A DNA stretch of 34,745 nucleotides from Methanobacteriota archaeon (GCA_023622545.1 JAMNZA010000072.1:1-34745), one strand, 5' to 3'. Shown: positions 8,904 to 18,825, counted from the stretch's first letter. Translations and numbers: made by a program. Notes: generated from the sequence alone by a model not told the origin.

Positions 8904-10124
8904 TTGGGACAAGCTGAAGTAAATATAGGTCTTGTAGGCCATGTAGACCATGGTAAAACTACATTAACGAGAGCTCTATCCGGAGTCTGGACTGACAAAC
9001 ATAGCGAAGAGCTTAGAAGAGGTATCACTATAAGACTTGGTTATGCTGATATCGAATTTAGAAAATGTAAAGCATGTGAAGGAGTCGAGGCATATACTAC
9101 AGAAAAAACTTGTCCGAAATGCGGTGGAGAAACTGAAGTATTAAGAAAAGTTTCATTTGTTGATGCACCAGGGCATGAAACGTTAATGGCAACAATGCTT
9201 TCAGGAGCGGCAATAATGGATGGTGCGATATTAGTTATTGCAGCAAATGAAAAATGCCCACAACCACAAACAAGAGAACACCTAATGGCCTTAAATATTG
9301 TTGGAATTAAGAATATTGTAATTGCGCAAAATAAAATAGAGCTAGTTTCAAAGGAAAAAGCTATTGAGAATTATAATCAAATTAAGAACTTCATTAAAGG
9401 AACTGTCGCAGAAAATGCTCCTATTATCCCAATTTCAGCTCAACATAGAGTAAATATAGATTACTTGATTAAATCAATTCAAGAAGTAATAAAGACGCCG
9501 AAAAGAGATCCAGAAAAACCCCCAGTTATGTACGTTGCAAGATCTTTTGATACAAATAGGCCAGGAACGGCTCCAGAAGACTTAAAGGGCGGTATTTTAG
9601 GGGGTTCTCTAATACAAGGAAAGTTAAAAGTTGGGGATAAAATAGAGATAAGGCCTGGATTTGAGAAAGTAGAACAAAATAAGAAAGTTTTTAAGCCAAT
9701 TATAACTTTCATTTCAAGTTTAAATGTTAGTAATGATTCAGTTGAAGAAGCTTTACCAGGAGGCCTTCTTGGAGTTGGTACTTTTCTTGATCCTGCGGTA
9801 ACTAAATCTGACACGCTAGCCGGTAGTATTTTGGGGTATCCAGATCAACTTCCTAATGTTTGGGAAACATTGTCTCTTGAAGTTCATCTTTTAGATCGAG
9901 TAGTTGGAACAGAGGAAGAAACTACCGTGGAACCTATTAGGCCAAAAGAAATGCTTCTCCTAAATGTTGGAACTGCAAAAACAATTGGTACAACTACAAA
10001 AGTAGGAAAAGTTACAGAATTAATTTTAAAACTTCCAGTATGTTCTATTGCCGGTGAAAGAGTAGCTATCAGTAGAAGGGTAGGGGCAAGATGGAGACTA
10101 ATAGGGTACGGAATAATAAAATAA
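8904..10124 (+). CDS. eif2g: Translation initiation factor aIF2 subunit gamma
   Basis: [25 protein letters not shown], zinc knuckle CKACEG...[32 protein letters not shown] start behind AAGGAG. Confidence 0.96.
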   Translation: MGQAEVNIGLVGHVDHGKTTLTRALSGVWTDKHSEELRRGITIRLGYADIEFRKCKACEGVEAYTTEKTCPKCGGETEVLRKVSFVDAPGHETLMATMLSGAAIMDGAILVIAANEKCPQPQTREHLMALNIVGIKNIVIAQNKIELVSKEKAIENYNQIKNFIKGTVAENAPIIPISAQHRVNIDYLIKSIQEVIKTPKRDPEKPPVMYVARSFDTNRPGTAPEDLKGGILGGSLIQGKLKVGDKIEIRPGFEKVEQNKKVFKPIITFISSLNVSNDSVEEALPGGLLGVGTFLDPAVTKSDTLAGSILGYPDQLPNVWETLSLEVHLLDRVVGTEEETTVEPIRPKEMLLLNVGTAKTIGTTTKVGKVTELILKLPVCSIAGERVAISRRVGARWRLIGYGIIK

Positions 10125-10495
10125 CAGTTATTTTAGATACAAATTTTCTTCTTCTTCCAGGTAGATTTAATTTATGGATTGAGTCTATTGAAGAAGTTAT
10201 TGATAGGAAATGTGAGATACTTATACCTTCAAATGTAATGTCTGAACTAAAACGGATTGAATTAACTGGCTTAGACAAGATTTCAAAAGAAGTTGCATTG
10301 AAGATTTCTGAACGCTATAAGATAATAGAACTTGAAGGTCCTGTTGATAGATCAATCCTAGAATTTGCTAAAAATAATAAATGTATTGTAGCAACAAACG
10401 ACATGAAACTAAAGTCAGATCTAAGAAGCAACCAAGTTCCAGTAATTTTTTTAAAAAAGGGTTCAAGACTCGCGCTTGAAGGCTATATTGATTGA
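10091..10495 (+). CDS. PIN-domain protein (Fcf1/Utp24-like)
   Basis: [62 protein letters not shown]; overlaps the aIF2-gamma 3' end. Confidence 0.85.
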   Translation: METNRVRNNKITVILDTNFLLLPGRFNLWIESIEEVIDRKCEILIPSNVMSELKRIELTGLDKISKEVALKISERYKIIELEGPVDRSILEFAKNNKCIVATNDMKLKSDLRSNQVPVIFLKKGSRLALEGYID

Positions 10496-10977
10496 ATTTT
10501 TTTTATCATAAACATAACATTAAAATCAATAGGCTTTGAAGTATCAACAATTGTTATCTCATCTTCAAAATCTTCAAATACTTCCTTTATCTTTAGATAA
10601 ACGCTGAAATCAGCGTCACTGAATTTGTCTTTTCTGTTTGTAATTCTCTCTTTTAGAATGTGCTCAGGTGTTTCACAATAAAAGAAAATAATTTTTTCAC
10701 CGACTGATTCTCCAACTTGTGTTGCCATATTCCGCAAAGATTTTGAATAAAAAGTTCCATCGAGTATCACATTTTTACCAGAGACCAAATATTTTTTCGT
10801 CTGGGAAAATAGTTCATTATATACAATTCTTTTATCATCTTCATTATATATTGGATCTTTAAATAGATTCTTTCGGATCTTGTCCGTAGATAAAACAACA
10901 GCGTTTATCTCTTTTGAAAGAGAATCTGCAATTGTTGTCTTCCCTGAACCTGGAAGACCAGTTATAATAATAAGCAT
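10483..10977 (-). CDS. P-loop kinase/AAA ATPase-like small protein
   Basis: Walker A GLPGSGKTT; nucleotide kinase-like VILDGTFYS and ITNRKDKF; 164 aa. Confidence 0.75.
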   Translation of the reverse strand: MLIIITGLPGSGKTTIADSLSKEINAVVLSTDKIRKNLFKDPIYNEDDKRIVYNELFSQTKKYLVSGKNVILDGTFYSKSLRNMATQVGESVGEKIIFFYCETPEHILKERITNRKDKFSDADFSVYLKIKEVFEDFEDEITIVDTSKPIDFNVMFMIKKIQSI

Positions 10978-11037
10978 AAATTCTATTTTAAGGTAAGTTT
11001 TAAATATATTACTTAAAATAGTAGTTGAGGGAATAAT

Positions 11038-11349
11038 TTGCCAGATAAATTCACAAAGTCTCCGTATAAAAAGGCTAGAATTAAAGATATTCCAAATGAG
11101 AAGTATGTCAGTGTAGTAGGAGCAATAATAAAAAAAGATGGAAATGATATACTCCTAGACGACGGCACTGGACAGATTGAAGTTGTTTTCAGCGAAGATA
11201 TTAACTTCAAAGAAGGAGATATTGTTAGAGTTTTTGGAATATATATCTCAAAATCCCTTAAAGGTGAGATAATTCAAGATATGTCAAATCTTGATATTAA
11301 ACTTTACAGAGATAGTTTTGATAAAATTAAAAGTCTTTATCATTCCTAA
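11038..11349 (+). CDS. Small single OB-fold nucleic-acid-binding protein (RPA-like)
   Basis: VSVVGAIIKKDGNDILLDDGTGQIEVVFSEDINFKEGDIVRVFGIYI is a typical OB-fold strand pattern; TTG start; upstream of pcn. Confidence 0.7.
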   Translation: MPDKFTKSPYKKARIKDIPNEKYVSVVGAIIKKDGNDILLDDGTGQIEVVFSEDINFKEGDIVRVFGIYISKSLKGEIIQDMSNLDIKLYRDSFDKIKSLYHS

Positions 11350-11407
11350 TTCCAAAAATTTATAAATATAATAATAAAATAATGCTAATAGATTGTTAGG
11401 TGAGTTA

Positions 11408-12145
11408 ATGTTTGAAGCCGTTTTGAGCGCCGAAACCTGGAAAAAATGTGTCACTGCTATAGGTAGTCTTGTAGAAGAAGTTCCACTAAAGATTACAGCT
11501 GAAGGTATTGAGCTTAGGGCAATGGATCCTTCTCATGTCAGCATGATTGATTTTAAGATGAATAAAGAAGTATTCGCAGAATACAAAACTGATAAAGAAA
11601 CTACCATTGGTATTGATATAGAAGAGATGTCTAAGTTCATCAATAGAAGTAGAAATGACGACATTCTTGTTCTAAAACTCGATGAAGAAAAGAATAAAAT
11701 CTTAATGGTTCTAAAAGGAACTTCAACTAGGCGATTTGGATGTCAACTTATAGATGTCACTGAACAATCAAATCTTAAAATGCCAGCTCTAAATACAACT
11801 TCAAAAGTGAGAATTAGTTCCCAATCCTTTAGAGAAGGTCTAAAAGATGCAAATATAGTTTCTGACCACGTAACTTTAAGGGCAGATGATGCATTCTATA
11901 TGAACGCCGAAGGGGACACAGGAGACATTGAAGTTAAATTGGAAAAGGGTGACCCAGATCTATATGAAATTATTGTTTCTGCTGGAGCTTCTTCCACATT
12001 CAACTTGAGTTACTTATCAGATATGTCAAAATCAATTCCTGGAGAAATGTCTTTAGAGATGGGTAATGATATGCCAGTAAAACTTCAATTTGAAATTGAA
12101 GGCGCTACAATTGTGTTTATACTTGCTCCAAGAGTTGAAAGATGA
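11408..12145 (+). CDS. pcn: DNA polymerase sliding clamp (PCNA)
   Basis: MFEAVLSAETWKKCVTAIGSLVEEVPLKITAEGIELRAMDPSHVSMIDF; C-terminal VKLQFEIEGATIVFILAPRVER. The ORF track start (11393) extends 5 codons upstream. Confidence 0.95.
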   Translation: MFEAVLSAETWKKCVTAIGSLVEEVPLKITAEGIELRAMDPSHVSMIDFKMNKEVFAEYKTDKETTIGIDIEEMSKFINRSRNDDILVLKLDEEKNKILMVLKGTSTRRFGCQLIDVTEQSNLKMPALNTTSKVRISSQSFREGLKDANIVSDHVTLRADDAFYMNAEGDTGDIEVKLEKGDPDLYEIIVSAGASSTFNLSYLSDMSKSIPGEMSLEMGNDMPVKLQFEIEGATIVFILAPRVER

Positions 12146-12657
12146 GTACTATTATGGGAAAAGATAATGATTCTCCTATAATTATTTTTAGAAAAGAATG
12201 CATAAAAATTGGTATTCTTGACAATAATAGAGAAGAAAATAGTGATATTTTTTCTCTTTTAGAGAACATACCCGAAGGAATTACACTTGAAGACAAAATA
12301 AAAAAATTCAAAAGTGACCGAGCAAAGTTACAATTTGAGTCCTTTTGTAGAAAAAAATTTGAGCGTATACTTCAAAGATCTTTTGAAAACTCCGAGCCAG
12401 AAAATGATTTAGAATTTAAAATTTATAAATCAATACAAGAGTTATTCAATGAATACAAAGCTAATATTTTAAATAATAATATAAAACAGAAAGAGGAAAG
12501 GGAAAAGGTTTTTAAGGAGGTAAGGCTCTCACAAGATGTGCCAGAGTTCATAGGGGAGGATATGAAGTCCTATGGACCGTACAAAAAGGGGGAAATAGTT
12601 TCAATCCCTCTGAGAAACGCTGAGATACTTATAAGAGAGAAAATTGCTGAAAACTAA
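12142..12657 (+). CDS. GINS complex subunit (Gins51-type domain order)
   Basis: Helical N-terminal domain followed by small C-terminal B domain VRLSQDVPEFIGEDMKSYGPYKKGEIVSIPLRNAEILIREKIAE; 4-nt ATGA overlap with pcn. Confidence 0.85.
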   Translation: MSTIMGKDNDSPIIIFRKECIKIGILDNNREENSDIFSLLENIPEGITLEDKIKKFKSDRAKLQFESFCRKKFERILQRSFENSEPENDLEFKIYKSIQELFNEYKANILNNNIKQKEEREKVFKEVRLSQDVPEFIGEDMKSYGPYKKGEIVSIPLRNAEILIREKIAEN

Positions 12658-12672
12658 TTGAAAGTGATTCTT

Positions 12673-12951
12673 ATGAAAATGCCAAAAAAGATGAATACCT
12701 ACTGCCCGACCTGTAAAAAACACACTTCTCATAAAGTAGAGACCGTTAAGAAAAGGAAAAGAGGAGAACTCAGTGCAGGTCAGAGAAGGTATAGAAGAAA
12801 AATTAAAGGTTACAGGGGTTTCCCTAGATCTTCAGTTAATGGTGAGAAAACTGTAAAGAAACTTGATTTGAGATACAGATGTGAAGTATGCAAGAAAGCC
12901 ACTACAAGAAAAGGTTTCAGAATTAAAAAATTAGAATTCGTGGAGGCATAA
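12673..12951 (+). CDS. rpl44e: 50S ribosomal protein L44e
   Basis: [53 protein letters not shown]...[21 protein letters not shown]. Confidence 0.95.
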   Translation: MKMPKKMNTYCPTCKKHTSHKVETVKKRKRGELSAGQRRYRRKIKGYRGFPRSSVNGEKTVKKLDLRYRCEVCKKATTRKGFRIKKLEFVEA

Positions 12952-12953
12952 AA

Positions 12954-13130
12954 ATGAAAAAACTTGTTTCTAAGTTTTTGAGAGTAAAATGTACTGACTG
13001 TTCTAGTGAGCAGATAGTATTTAACAGACCTGCTATCACTGTAAAGTGTCTTACATGTGGTAAATCTTTGGTAGAATCAAAAGGTGGAACAGGCAAAATC
13101 AACGCTGAAATACTAGAAGTATTGGAGTGA
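12954..13130 (+). CDS. rps27e: 30S ribosomal protein S27e
   Basis: 58-aa ORF below the track cutoff: [58 protein letters not shown] with the C2-C2 zinc ribbon; SD GGAGG. Confidence 0.95.
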   Translation: MKKLVSKFLRVKCTDCSSEQIVFNRPAITVKCLTCGKSLVESKGGTGKINAEILEVLE

Positions 13131-13137
13131 TTATTTA

Positions 13138-13917
13138 ATGCTTGAAAAGGAGTACCCCGAAGAAGGGGATCTTGTCATGTGTTCGGTTAAGGAGGTATTC
13201 CCATATGGGGCCTTTGTAGTTCTGGATGAATATGACAAGGAAGGTATGATTCATATAAAGGAGATATCCTCTAGCTGGGTTAAAAACATTAGAAACCATG
13301 TTAGAGAAGGTCAAAAAATAGTCTGTAAAGTCCTAAAGGTAGATGAATCTAAAAATCATATAGATTTGTCTTTAAGAAGAGTAACAAGCCAACAGAAAAA
13401 AACAAAAGTCCAAGAATTTAAAAGAGAGAAAAAAGGAGAGAAACTTTTAGAATTATTCGCAACTAATATCGGTGAAGACTATAAGAATATAATTCATACC
13501 ATTGGGGTACCTCTAGTTAACAAATATGGTGACTTATACGCTGCCTTTGAAGAAACTTCAACGAAAGGTAAGGGCGTTTTACAAGGAATAATCGATGAAA
13601 AATATATCGATGGCCTTTATGAAATTATAACAACTAATGTAGAAAATCCATTAGTCTCTATCACTGGCCACATCACTCTTGAATGCTATTCTGGGGAGGG
13701 TGTGAATATAATTAAAGAGGCCTTGATTAATGCTAGAGAGAAATTTAAGGACAAAGTTGAAGAAGTTGATATAAGAAATGAAGGCTCTCCAAAGTATTCT
13801 ATACATATCGTCGCTGAAGATTATAAAGCGGCAGAATCTGTTTTGAGAGAGATTGCAGAAATGGCAATATCTTTTGTTCAGAGTAATGAAGGTAAAGGTA
13901 CCTTTAAGAGATCATAA
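13138..13917 (+). CDS. eif2a: Translation initiation factor aIF2 subunit alpha
   Basis: S1 domain [74 protein letters not shown]. Confidence 0.96.
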   Translation: MLEKEYPEEGDLVMCSVKEVFPYGAFVVLDEYDKEGMIHIKEISSSWVKNIRNHVREGQKIVCKVLKVDESKNHIDLSLRRVTSQQKKTKVQEFKREKKGEKLLELFATNIGEDYKNIIHTIGVPLVNKYGDLYAAFEETSTKGKGVLQGIIDEKYIDGLYEIITTNVENPLVSITGHITLECYSGEGVNIIKEALINAREKFKDKVEEVDIRNEGSPKYSIHIVAEDYKAAESVLREIAEMAISFVQSNEGKGTFKRS

Positions 13918-13918
13918 T

Positions 13919-14080
13919 ATGAAGATGAAAATCTGTCCAAAATGTAATACTTATACCATGGAGGACATATGTTCTGTGTGCAAAGTTCCTACAGTTAATC
14001 CTCATCCACCCAAGTTTTCACCTGAGGATAAATATGGAAAATACAGAAGAATAATAAAAAAAGAGAGTGGAGTGTTATGA
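13919..14080 (+). CDS. nop10: H/ACA RNP protein Nop10
   Basis: [48 protein letters not shown]; track start (13853) lies inside aIF2-alpha, ATG at 13919 preferred. Confidence 0.94.
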   Translation: MKMKICPKCNTYTMEDICSVCKVPTVNPHPPKFSPEDKYGKYRRIIKKESGVL

Positions 14081-14856
14081 AAGAAACATTTATTATTGAA
14101 GAGAAAAAGGATTTCAAACTTGACAATCCGATATTCATAGAAGGACTTCCTGGGATAGGACTTGTTGGAAAATTAGCGGCAGATCACCTTATTCAGGAAC
14201 TTAAAGCAGTTAAATTTGCTGATTTATATTCACCAAGATTTCCTCATCAAGCGTTAGTTGAGAAGGATTCAACAATGCGTTTAATGAAAAATGAATTTTA
14301 TTATTATACAGGAGGAAAAAGAGATATCCTATTTCTTTCAGGAGATACCCAACCTCCTCCTACAGATGCTTTTGGGCATTATGAGATTTCCGCATCAATA
14401 TTAGACTTTATTGAAAAGTTTGGAGTGAAAGAAATGTTCACTCTTGGCGGGTATTCAACTGGAGGGTATCCTGTAAAGGAGCCAAAGGTATTAGGCGCAG
14501 CTTCAGATATAGAAACTGTTGAAAAATACAAGGACAAGAATATTGTTTTCAGAGAGGATCCTGGATCTGCCATAGTCGGTGCTTCTGGACTTCTTATTGT
14601 ATTGGGAAAGCTTAGAGGAATGAAAGGATTATGCCTTTTAGGAGAATCGCCAGGATATATAATAGATGCCAAAGCTTCAAAGGCAGTTTTACAGATTCTA
14701 GTAGATATATTAGAACTAGATATTAGCATGGAAGAGCTCGATAAAAGAGCTGAAGAGACTGAAAAGGCACTTTCAAAGATACAGGAAATGCAGAAAAACA
14801 TGACTGAATATCAGACATTGCCTCCTGGAAACGAAGAAACAGGATATATAAGATAA
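14077..14856 (+). CDS. PAC2 family (proteasome assembly chaperone-like) protein
   Basis: [70 protein letters not shown]. Confidence 0.9.
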   Translation: MKETFIIEEKKDFKLDNPIFIEGLPGIGLVGKLAADHLIQELKAVKFADLYSPRFPHQALVEKDSTMRLMKNEFYYYTGGKRDILFLSGDTQPPPTDAFGHYEISASILDFIEKFGVKEMFTLGGYSTGGYPVKEPKVLGAASDIETVEKYKDKNIVFREDPGSAIVGASGLLIVLGKLRGMKGLCLLGESPGYIIDAKASKAVLQILVDILELDISMEELDKRAEETEKALSKIQEMQKNMTEYQTLPPGNEETGYIR

Positions 14857-14895
14857 TTATTTTTTTTATTTTAATTTAATAAAACAATTTTGAAT

Positions 14896-15804
14896 TCATT
14901 TTGTAGATAAATTAATGTTTTGAGTATTCTTACCCCTATTCATTATGCATCCAATAATCTTTTCATAGATGTCGGGATAGCTAATATCTTCCCCTCCATC
15001 TAGAGAAGGATTATCATTTACCTCTATAACATAAAGACTACCATTATTTTCTTTTATATCCACACCATAAAGCCCATTACCAATAGCGTTCCCGGCTCTT
15101 ATACCAAGATCGATAATGTCTTGAGGAACTTCTTCTTTTGGGACACTTACAACATCACAGTAGACTAAGTGACCGTTTACAGAGGCTTGGATTTTAAATG
15201 TTTCATTAGGGATTATATATTTACAAGCATATAACAACTCACCATCAAGAACCCCGATTCTCCAATCAAATTTACTATCAATGTATTCTTGTACAACAAC
15301 CCAGTCTGAGAGCTTTATGAATCTCCTTGATACTTTTATGAATTCTTCTTTTGTATATACTCTTTCTACTCTTGCAGAGAATGAAGTTGACGGTTCTTTC
15401 AGAATCATTGGTGGATTAAACATTTTGAATATTTCTTCAAGATTCTCTAAGGTAACTTCACCTTTTTTTATAAAGATTGTTTTCGGCATTGGTACATCTT
15501 TTTTCATAAGATGCAGATACATATTCACCTTGTCAGAACATATCCTAATCGAAGTGGGATCGTCTATTACAGGTACACCATTCAATTCGGCTATTCTTGC
15601 AGCAACGTAGCTTATATTCATTGAGTCTGTTCTAGACCTAATGAAAAGTCCATCAAGCCCCGAAATTTTTTTAATTTCTGTGGGAAAGATAAAATAGGCT
15701 TGATGTCCCATGTTCTCTGCTTCATCTCTGAATTTAATTAGTGAGATAAGTTGCACAGAACTACTTAGAGTTTGCCTATCAACAAAAATTCCTAATTTCC
15801 CCAT
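14896..15804 (-). CDS. RimK-like ATP-grasp ligase (catalytic half of a split RLAN-RimK protein)
   Basis: GLFIRSRTDSMNISYVAARIAELNGVPVIDDPTSIRICSDKVNMYLHLMKKDVPMPKTIFI, MILKEPSTSFSARVERV, YGVDIKENNGSLYVIEVNDNPSLDGGED. Confidence 0.88.
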   Translation of the reverse strand: MGKLGIFVDRQTLSSSVQLISLIKFRDEAENMGHQAYFIFPTEIKKISGLDGLFIRSRTDSMNISYVAARIAELNGVPVIDDPTSIRICSDKVNMYLHLMKKDVPMPKTIFIKKGEVTLENLEEIFKMFNPPMILKEPSTSFSARVERVYTKEEFIKVSRRFIKLSDWVVVQEYIDSKFDWRIGVLDGELLYACKYIIPNETFKIQASVNGHLVYCDVVSVPKEEVPQDIIDLGIRAGNAIGNGLYGVDIKENNGSLYVIEVNDNPSLDGGEDISYPDIYEKIIGCIMNRGKNTQNINLSTK

Positions 15805-16579
15805 TTTCTATCCCAGTTTCAACTCTTGTTTGAAATTCTTCTTTTTCATCGTTCGATAGCTCTGATCTTTTTATGGGTGATATAGAGGAAAGATAATATT
15901 TCTCTCCATCATATATTAGGATTATCTTAGCAACTGGCACCTCAAATACTTCATATATCTTTTTAAGAAGTGCACATATCTCCGGATCTGTTGTGGTATT
16001 CTTCCCAAATAGAGTGGTGAAGGTCTTTATTTCTGCATTTGGTGGCAATCTCTGGAAGCAGAAAGGGTATTTACCTGAATGAGTTACTTTCTTTATTGCT
16101 TCTTTTGCAGTTTCTAAATCGTATGCAACTTCGTATCTTGAAGAATCAGAGTAGTAGTTTATTCCATATATCATTGATGGCACAGGACAGTATGTGTCAG
16201 AGATTCCCCATTCAGATACAGGTATTCCTGTCATCTGAGCTTTTGTAAGGCATATAGGTATTACATAAGCATCAAGTATTTGATCACTACTTGGTGTTAT
16301 TTTGTACCCATTTTGATTTTCTCTTAATACTATCCTATAGTAAGACTCTGTCTTGTAATGGTATTCATTACTTAAAACAAATAGGTTGTTACCTGAGTAC
16401 ATCTCAGTTATATCTTTATCAAAAAGACTTATTTTTTTATGCAAATTTTCTGCACCTTTTTTATGGGTGTTAACCCTGGTATCATTATGTGCCTCTAAAA
16501 AATTAACAAATGGCATTACAAAATTTTCAATCGTTTTTACATCACAACTATTTGACGAATCATCATCTTCTGATTCCAT
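15779..16579 (-). CDS. RLAN (RimK-like ATP-grasp N-terminal) domain protein, partner of the ATP-grasp ligase
   Basis: NLFVLSNEYHYKTESYYRIVLRENQNGYKITPS resembles the RLAN signature; C-terminal FGKNTTTDPEICALLKKIYEVFEVPVAKIILIYDGEKYYLSSISPIKRSEL matches (from memory) the linker part of fused RLAN-RimK proteins; overlaps the ATP-grasp start. Confidence 0.78.
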   Translation of the reverse strand: MESEDDDSSNSCDVKTIENFVMPFVNFLEAHNDTRVNTHKKGAENLHKKISLFDKDITEMYSGNNLFVLSNEYHYKTESYYRIVLRENQNGYKITPSSDQILDAYVIPICLTKAQMTGIPVSEWGISDTYCPVPSMIYGINYYSDSSRYEVAYDLETAKEAIKKVTHSGKYPFCFQRLPPNAEIKTFTTLFGKNTTTDPEICALLKKIYEVFEVPVAKIILIYDGEKYYLSSISPIKRSELSNDEKEEFQTRVETGIENGEIRNFC

Positions 16580-16604
16580 AAAAACAGCCAGCTGGGATTT
16601 CTCC

Positions 16605-16847
16605 CTAGATCATCTCCATGTTTATATATTGCGTAGAATTCACCAAGATACTTCTAAAGTAATTTTTGTATACAAACAATATTGTTAAAGAGACCAGTAC
16701 AAAGAATAGAAAGTTCAAAATGGTAAAGTCATTTTCAATATTATATTTTAATAAGAAATCTGTGTTAAAAACAGTGGAGATTGTTTTAGAAATAATAGCT
16801 AGTTCGCTTAGAATAACTAATGTAGATAATTTCCACATTGGATTCAT
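16605..16847 (-). CDS. Small two-TM membrane protein (putative)
   Basis: MNPMWKLSTLVILSELAIISKTISTVFNTDFLLKYNIENDFTILNFLFFVLVSLTILFVYKNYFRSILVNSTQYINMEMI; start chosen at the ATG about 9 nt after AAGGAA; same strand as and just upstream of the RLAN gene. Confidence 0.45.
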   Translation of the reverse strand: MNPMWKLSTLVILSELAIISKTISTVFNTDFLLKYNIENDFTILNFLFFVLVSLTILFVYKNYFRSILVNSTQYINMEMI

Positions 16848-17005
16848 CTTTGTTTGTTCCTTGTCAAGCAATTAGTGAGTGCAATGGACTATCCATTATA
16901 TCTAAACTTGAATATCAACAACTACTTTTAAACCTTTCTATTGCTCACAGTAGGAAATCAACAAGAGTTAAATAATTAGGAATATTAGAAAAAGGTGGTG
17001 AATAC

Positions 17006-17218
17006 ATGAATAAACTTACAATACCCTATTTAATTGCTGGTATATTTATATATATTAATGGAATTAGAGTATATTTTCAAGGTGACTTCATTGGAATGTT
17101 AATTTACACATGCATTGCATGGATTCTATTTTTGATGGCCTATTATTCTAACAAGAAAAAACCAAAAGAAACAGATAGTCTCGGAGAACCTTTTACAACT
17201 GGAGGAGAATCAAATTAG
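17006..17218 (+). CDS. Small two-TM membrane protein
   Basis: 70 aa, two hydrophobic stretches (LIAGIFIYINGIRVYF; GMLIYTCIAWILFLMAYY); SD-like AAAGGTGGTGA upstream of ATG. Confidence 0.6.
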   Translation: MNKLTIPYLIAGIFIYINGIRVYFQGDFIGMLIYTCIAWILFLMAYYSNKKKPKETDSLGEPFTTGGESN

Positions 17219-17255
17219 ATATACTCAATTTAATTATATTTATTGGGTCAAAACT

Positions 17256-17264
17256 TTTATATAT
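17256..17264 (+). promoter_or_regulatory. Putative TATA box for serS
   Basis: ACTTTTATATATAAATA about 30 nt upstream of the serS ATG; archaeal TATA-like, implying a very short leader. Confidence 0.5.
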
Positions 17265-17292
17265 AAATAAAGAAAGCGGGTATTGTGATAAA

Positions 17293-18825
17293 ATGAAACT
17301 CCTTTTAGATGCCGAGTATCTCCTAAGTAAGGAATTGACAGGGGATGGAGTTCAAAAAATAAAGAAATATATCTCTGATGAAACAAAAGACATTTTGTAC
17401 AAAGGATTGCCAAAAGACAAACTTTCAGAAGCCCCTAAGATTTTGGAATCAAACATTTCTCGAGATGCCATCTCTATTAAAATTGAAAGTGGCACATATG
17501 TTAGGGCGCATTCAGTAGCCATAAGACTAAAGAACTCAATATCTTCTCTTTTAGGAAAGGAGTTTAAAGTTGGTATAAAAAAAGTAACAGGTAAGACTTA
17601 CACTTTATCACTTGAACTTGATAAAATTCCAAAAGATCCAATCAAAATACCTTTTGTTGAAAATATCTCTATTGAAGGTAATAATGCAATATTGGTCCTT
17701 ACTAATTTAGATGAAGAGTTTCTTACTAAAAATTATGTTGATAGAATAATTAATTTATTTTATGAAAAAGTTGAGGCTCAGTTTTGGGGTGGTAAGGGTG
17801 AGCATTGGGAATTAATATCAAAGAGTGAAAACAAAGAACCTATAACTACAAAAGATCCTACCTCTGAATTGTTGGCACTAGGATGGCTAAAACAAGGACC
17901 AAGTCAAGGCCAATGGTTTTACCATGCGCCAATAGCTGCACTACTAAGAACTATGGAAAGAATAGCAGTTGAAGAAGTATTAAAACCTCTGGGTTTTATT
18001 GAGGTAATTGCACCAAAAATGGTACCTTTTGAAATTTGGGAAAAAACTGGGCATCTATCCGGAAGCGAACCAGAAATATATTATATATCCCCTCCCATTT
18101 CTAGAGATATCTCTGTATGGGAAGAAGTTATTGACCTATATAAGATAACAAAAAAAGCCTATGTTGAGAAAATACGTGAAAGGATGAGGGATCCAATAGG
18201 GGGCATGACATATGCACAGTGTCCTCCTATGTATTGGGCTTTTGATGGAAAGACTATTGATGATTCTGAGTTTCCAGTTTTAATTTACGATAAAAGTGGC
18301 CCCTCTTACAGATGGGAAGCAGGTGGAAGGCAAGGCATTGAAAGAGTAAATGAATTCTGGAGAATAGAACCTGTATTTATCGGATATCCTGAACAGTTAA
18401 TTGAACTTAAAGAGAAAATGATGGAAAGATACGCATACGTATTTAACAAAATATTCGAAATTGAATGGAGAACTGCATGGGTAACTCCATTTTATATGGC
18501 ACAAGCAGGGCAAACTGGAATTGAAAAGGAAACAGAAAGAATCAAAGGTACTGTTGATTATGAATCTTGGATCCCTTCAAGGGGTAGCAGAGAAGAAAGT
18601 GAATGGCTAGAATTTCAGAATCTTTCTATCGTTGGAGATAAATACACTAAGGCGTTTTCTATTAAATCATCAAAAAACAAAGAATTATGGTCTGGATGCT
18701 CTGGAATTGGCCTTCAACGATGGACAGTTTCTTTCTTAGCTCAAAAAGGTCTTGATTCTGATAACTGGCCGAAAGAATTTAAGAAATACCTAGGTGAATT
18801 CCCAAGACAGATTAAGTTTGTTTAA
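17293..18825 (+). CDS. serS: Type-2 (methanogen-type) seryl-tRNA synthetase
   Basis: 510 aa; LIKAEs SGTYVRAHSVAIRLKNSISSLLGKEFKVGIKKV; catalytic core LRTMERIAVEEVLKPLGFIEVIAPKMVPFEIWEKTGHLSGSEPEIYYIS, MTYAQCPPMYW, WSGCSGIGLQRW (zinc-ligand cysteines). Confidence 0.9.
   Translation: MKLLLDAEYLLSKELTGDGVQKIKKYISDETKDILYKGLPKDKLSEAPKILESNISRDAISIKIESGTYVRAHSVAIRLKNSISSLLGKEFKVGIKKVTGKTYTLSLELDKIPKDPIKIPFVENISIEGNNAILVLTNLDEEFLTKNYVDRIINLFYEKVEAQFWGGKGEHWELISKSENKEPITTKDPTSELLALGWLKQGPSQGQWFYHAPIAALLRTMERIAVEEVLKPLGFIEVIAPKMVPFEIWEKTGHLSGSEPEIYYISPPISRDISVWEEVIDLYKITKKAYVEKIRERMRDPIGGMTYAQCPPMYWAFDGKTIDDSEFPVLIYDKSGPSYRWEAGGRQGIERVNEFWRIEPVFIGYPEQLIELKEKMMERYAYVFNKIFEIEWRTAWVTPFYMAQAGQTGIEKETERIKGTVDYESWIPSRGSREESEWLEFQNLSIVGDKYTKAFSIKSSKNKELWSGCSGIGLQRWTVSFLAQKGLDSDNWPKEFKKYLGEFPRQIKFV

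Noticed and set aside
9479-9814. 111-aa minus-strand ORF
   Set aside because: Antisense to aIF2-gamma, which has strong family motifs.
10091-10495. VapC toxin interpretation of the PIN protein
   Set aside because: No antitoxin partner; overlap with aIF2-gamma and the Fcf1-like C-terminus fit the conserved archaeal rRNA-processing PIN family better.
10483-10977. Zeta-type toxin or seryl-tRNA(Sec) kinase identity for the P-loop protein
   Set aside because: Only a generic Walker A nucleotide kinase pattern is visible and no antitoxin gene is adjacent, so a specific name is not supported.
14379-14801. 140-aa minus-strand ORF
   Set aside because: Antisense to the PAC2 gene; Ser-rich shadow translation.
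15281-15610. 109-aa plus-strand ORF
   Set aside because: Antisense to the ATP-grasp gene, no SD, no domain.
16666-16875. 69-aa plus-strand ORF
   Set aside because: Antisense to the two-TM ORF and no SD or domain; both are weak, but the minus-strand one looks more protein-like.
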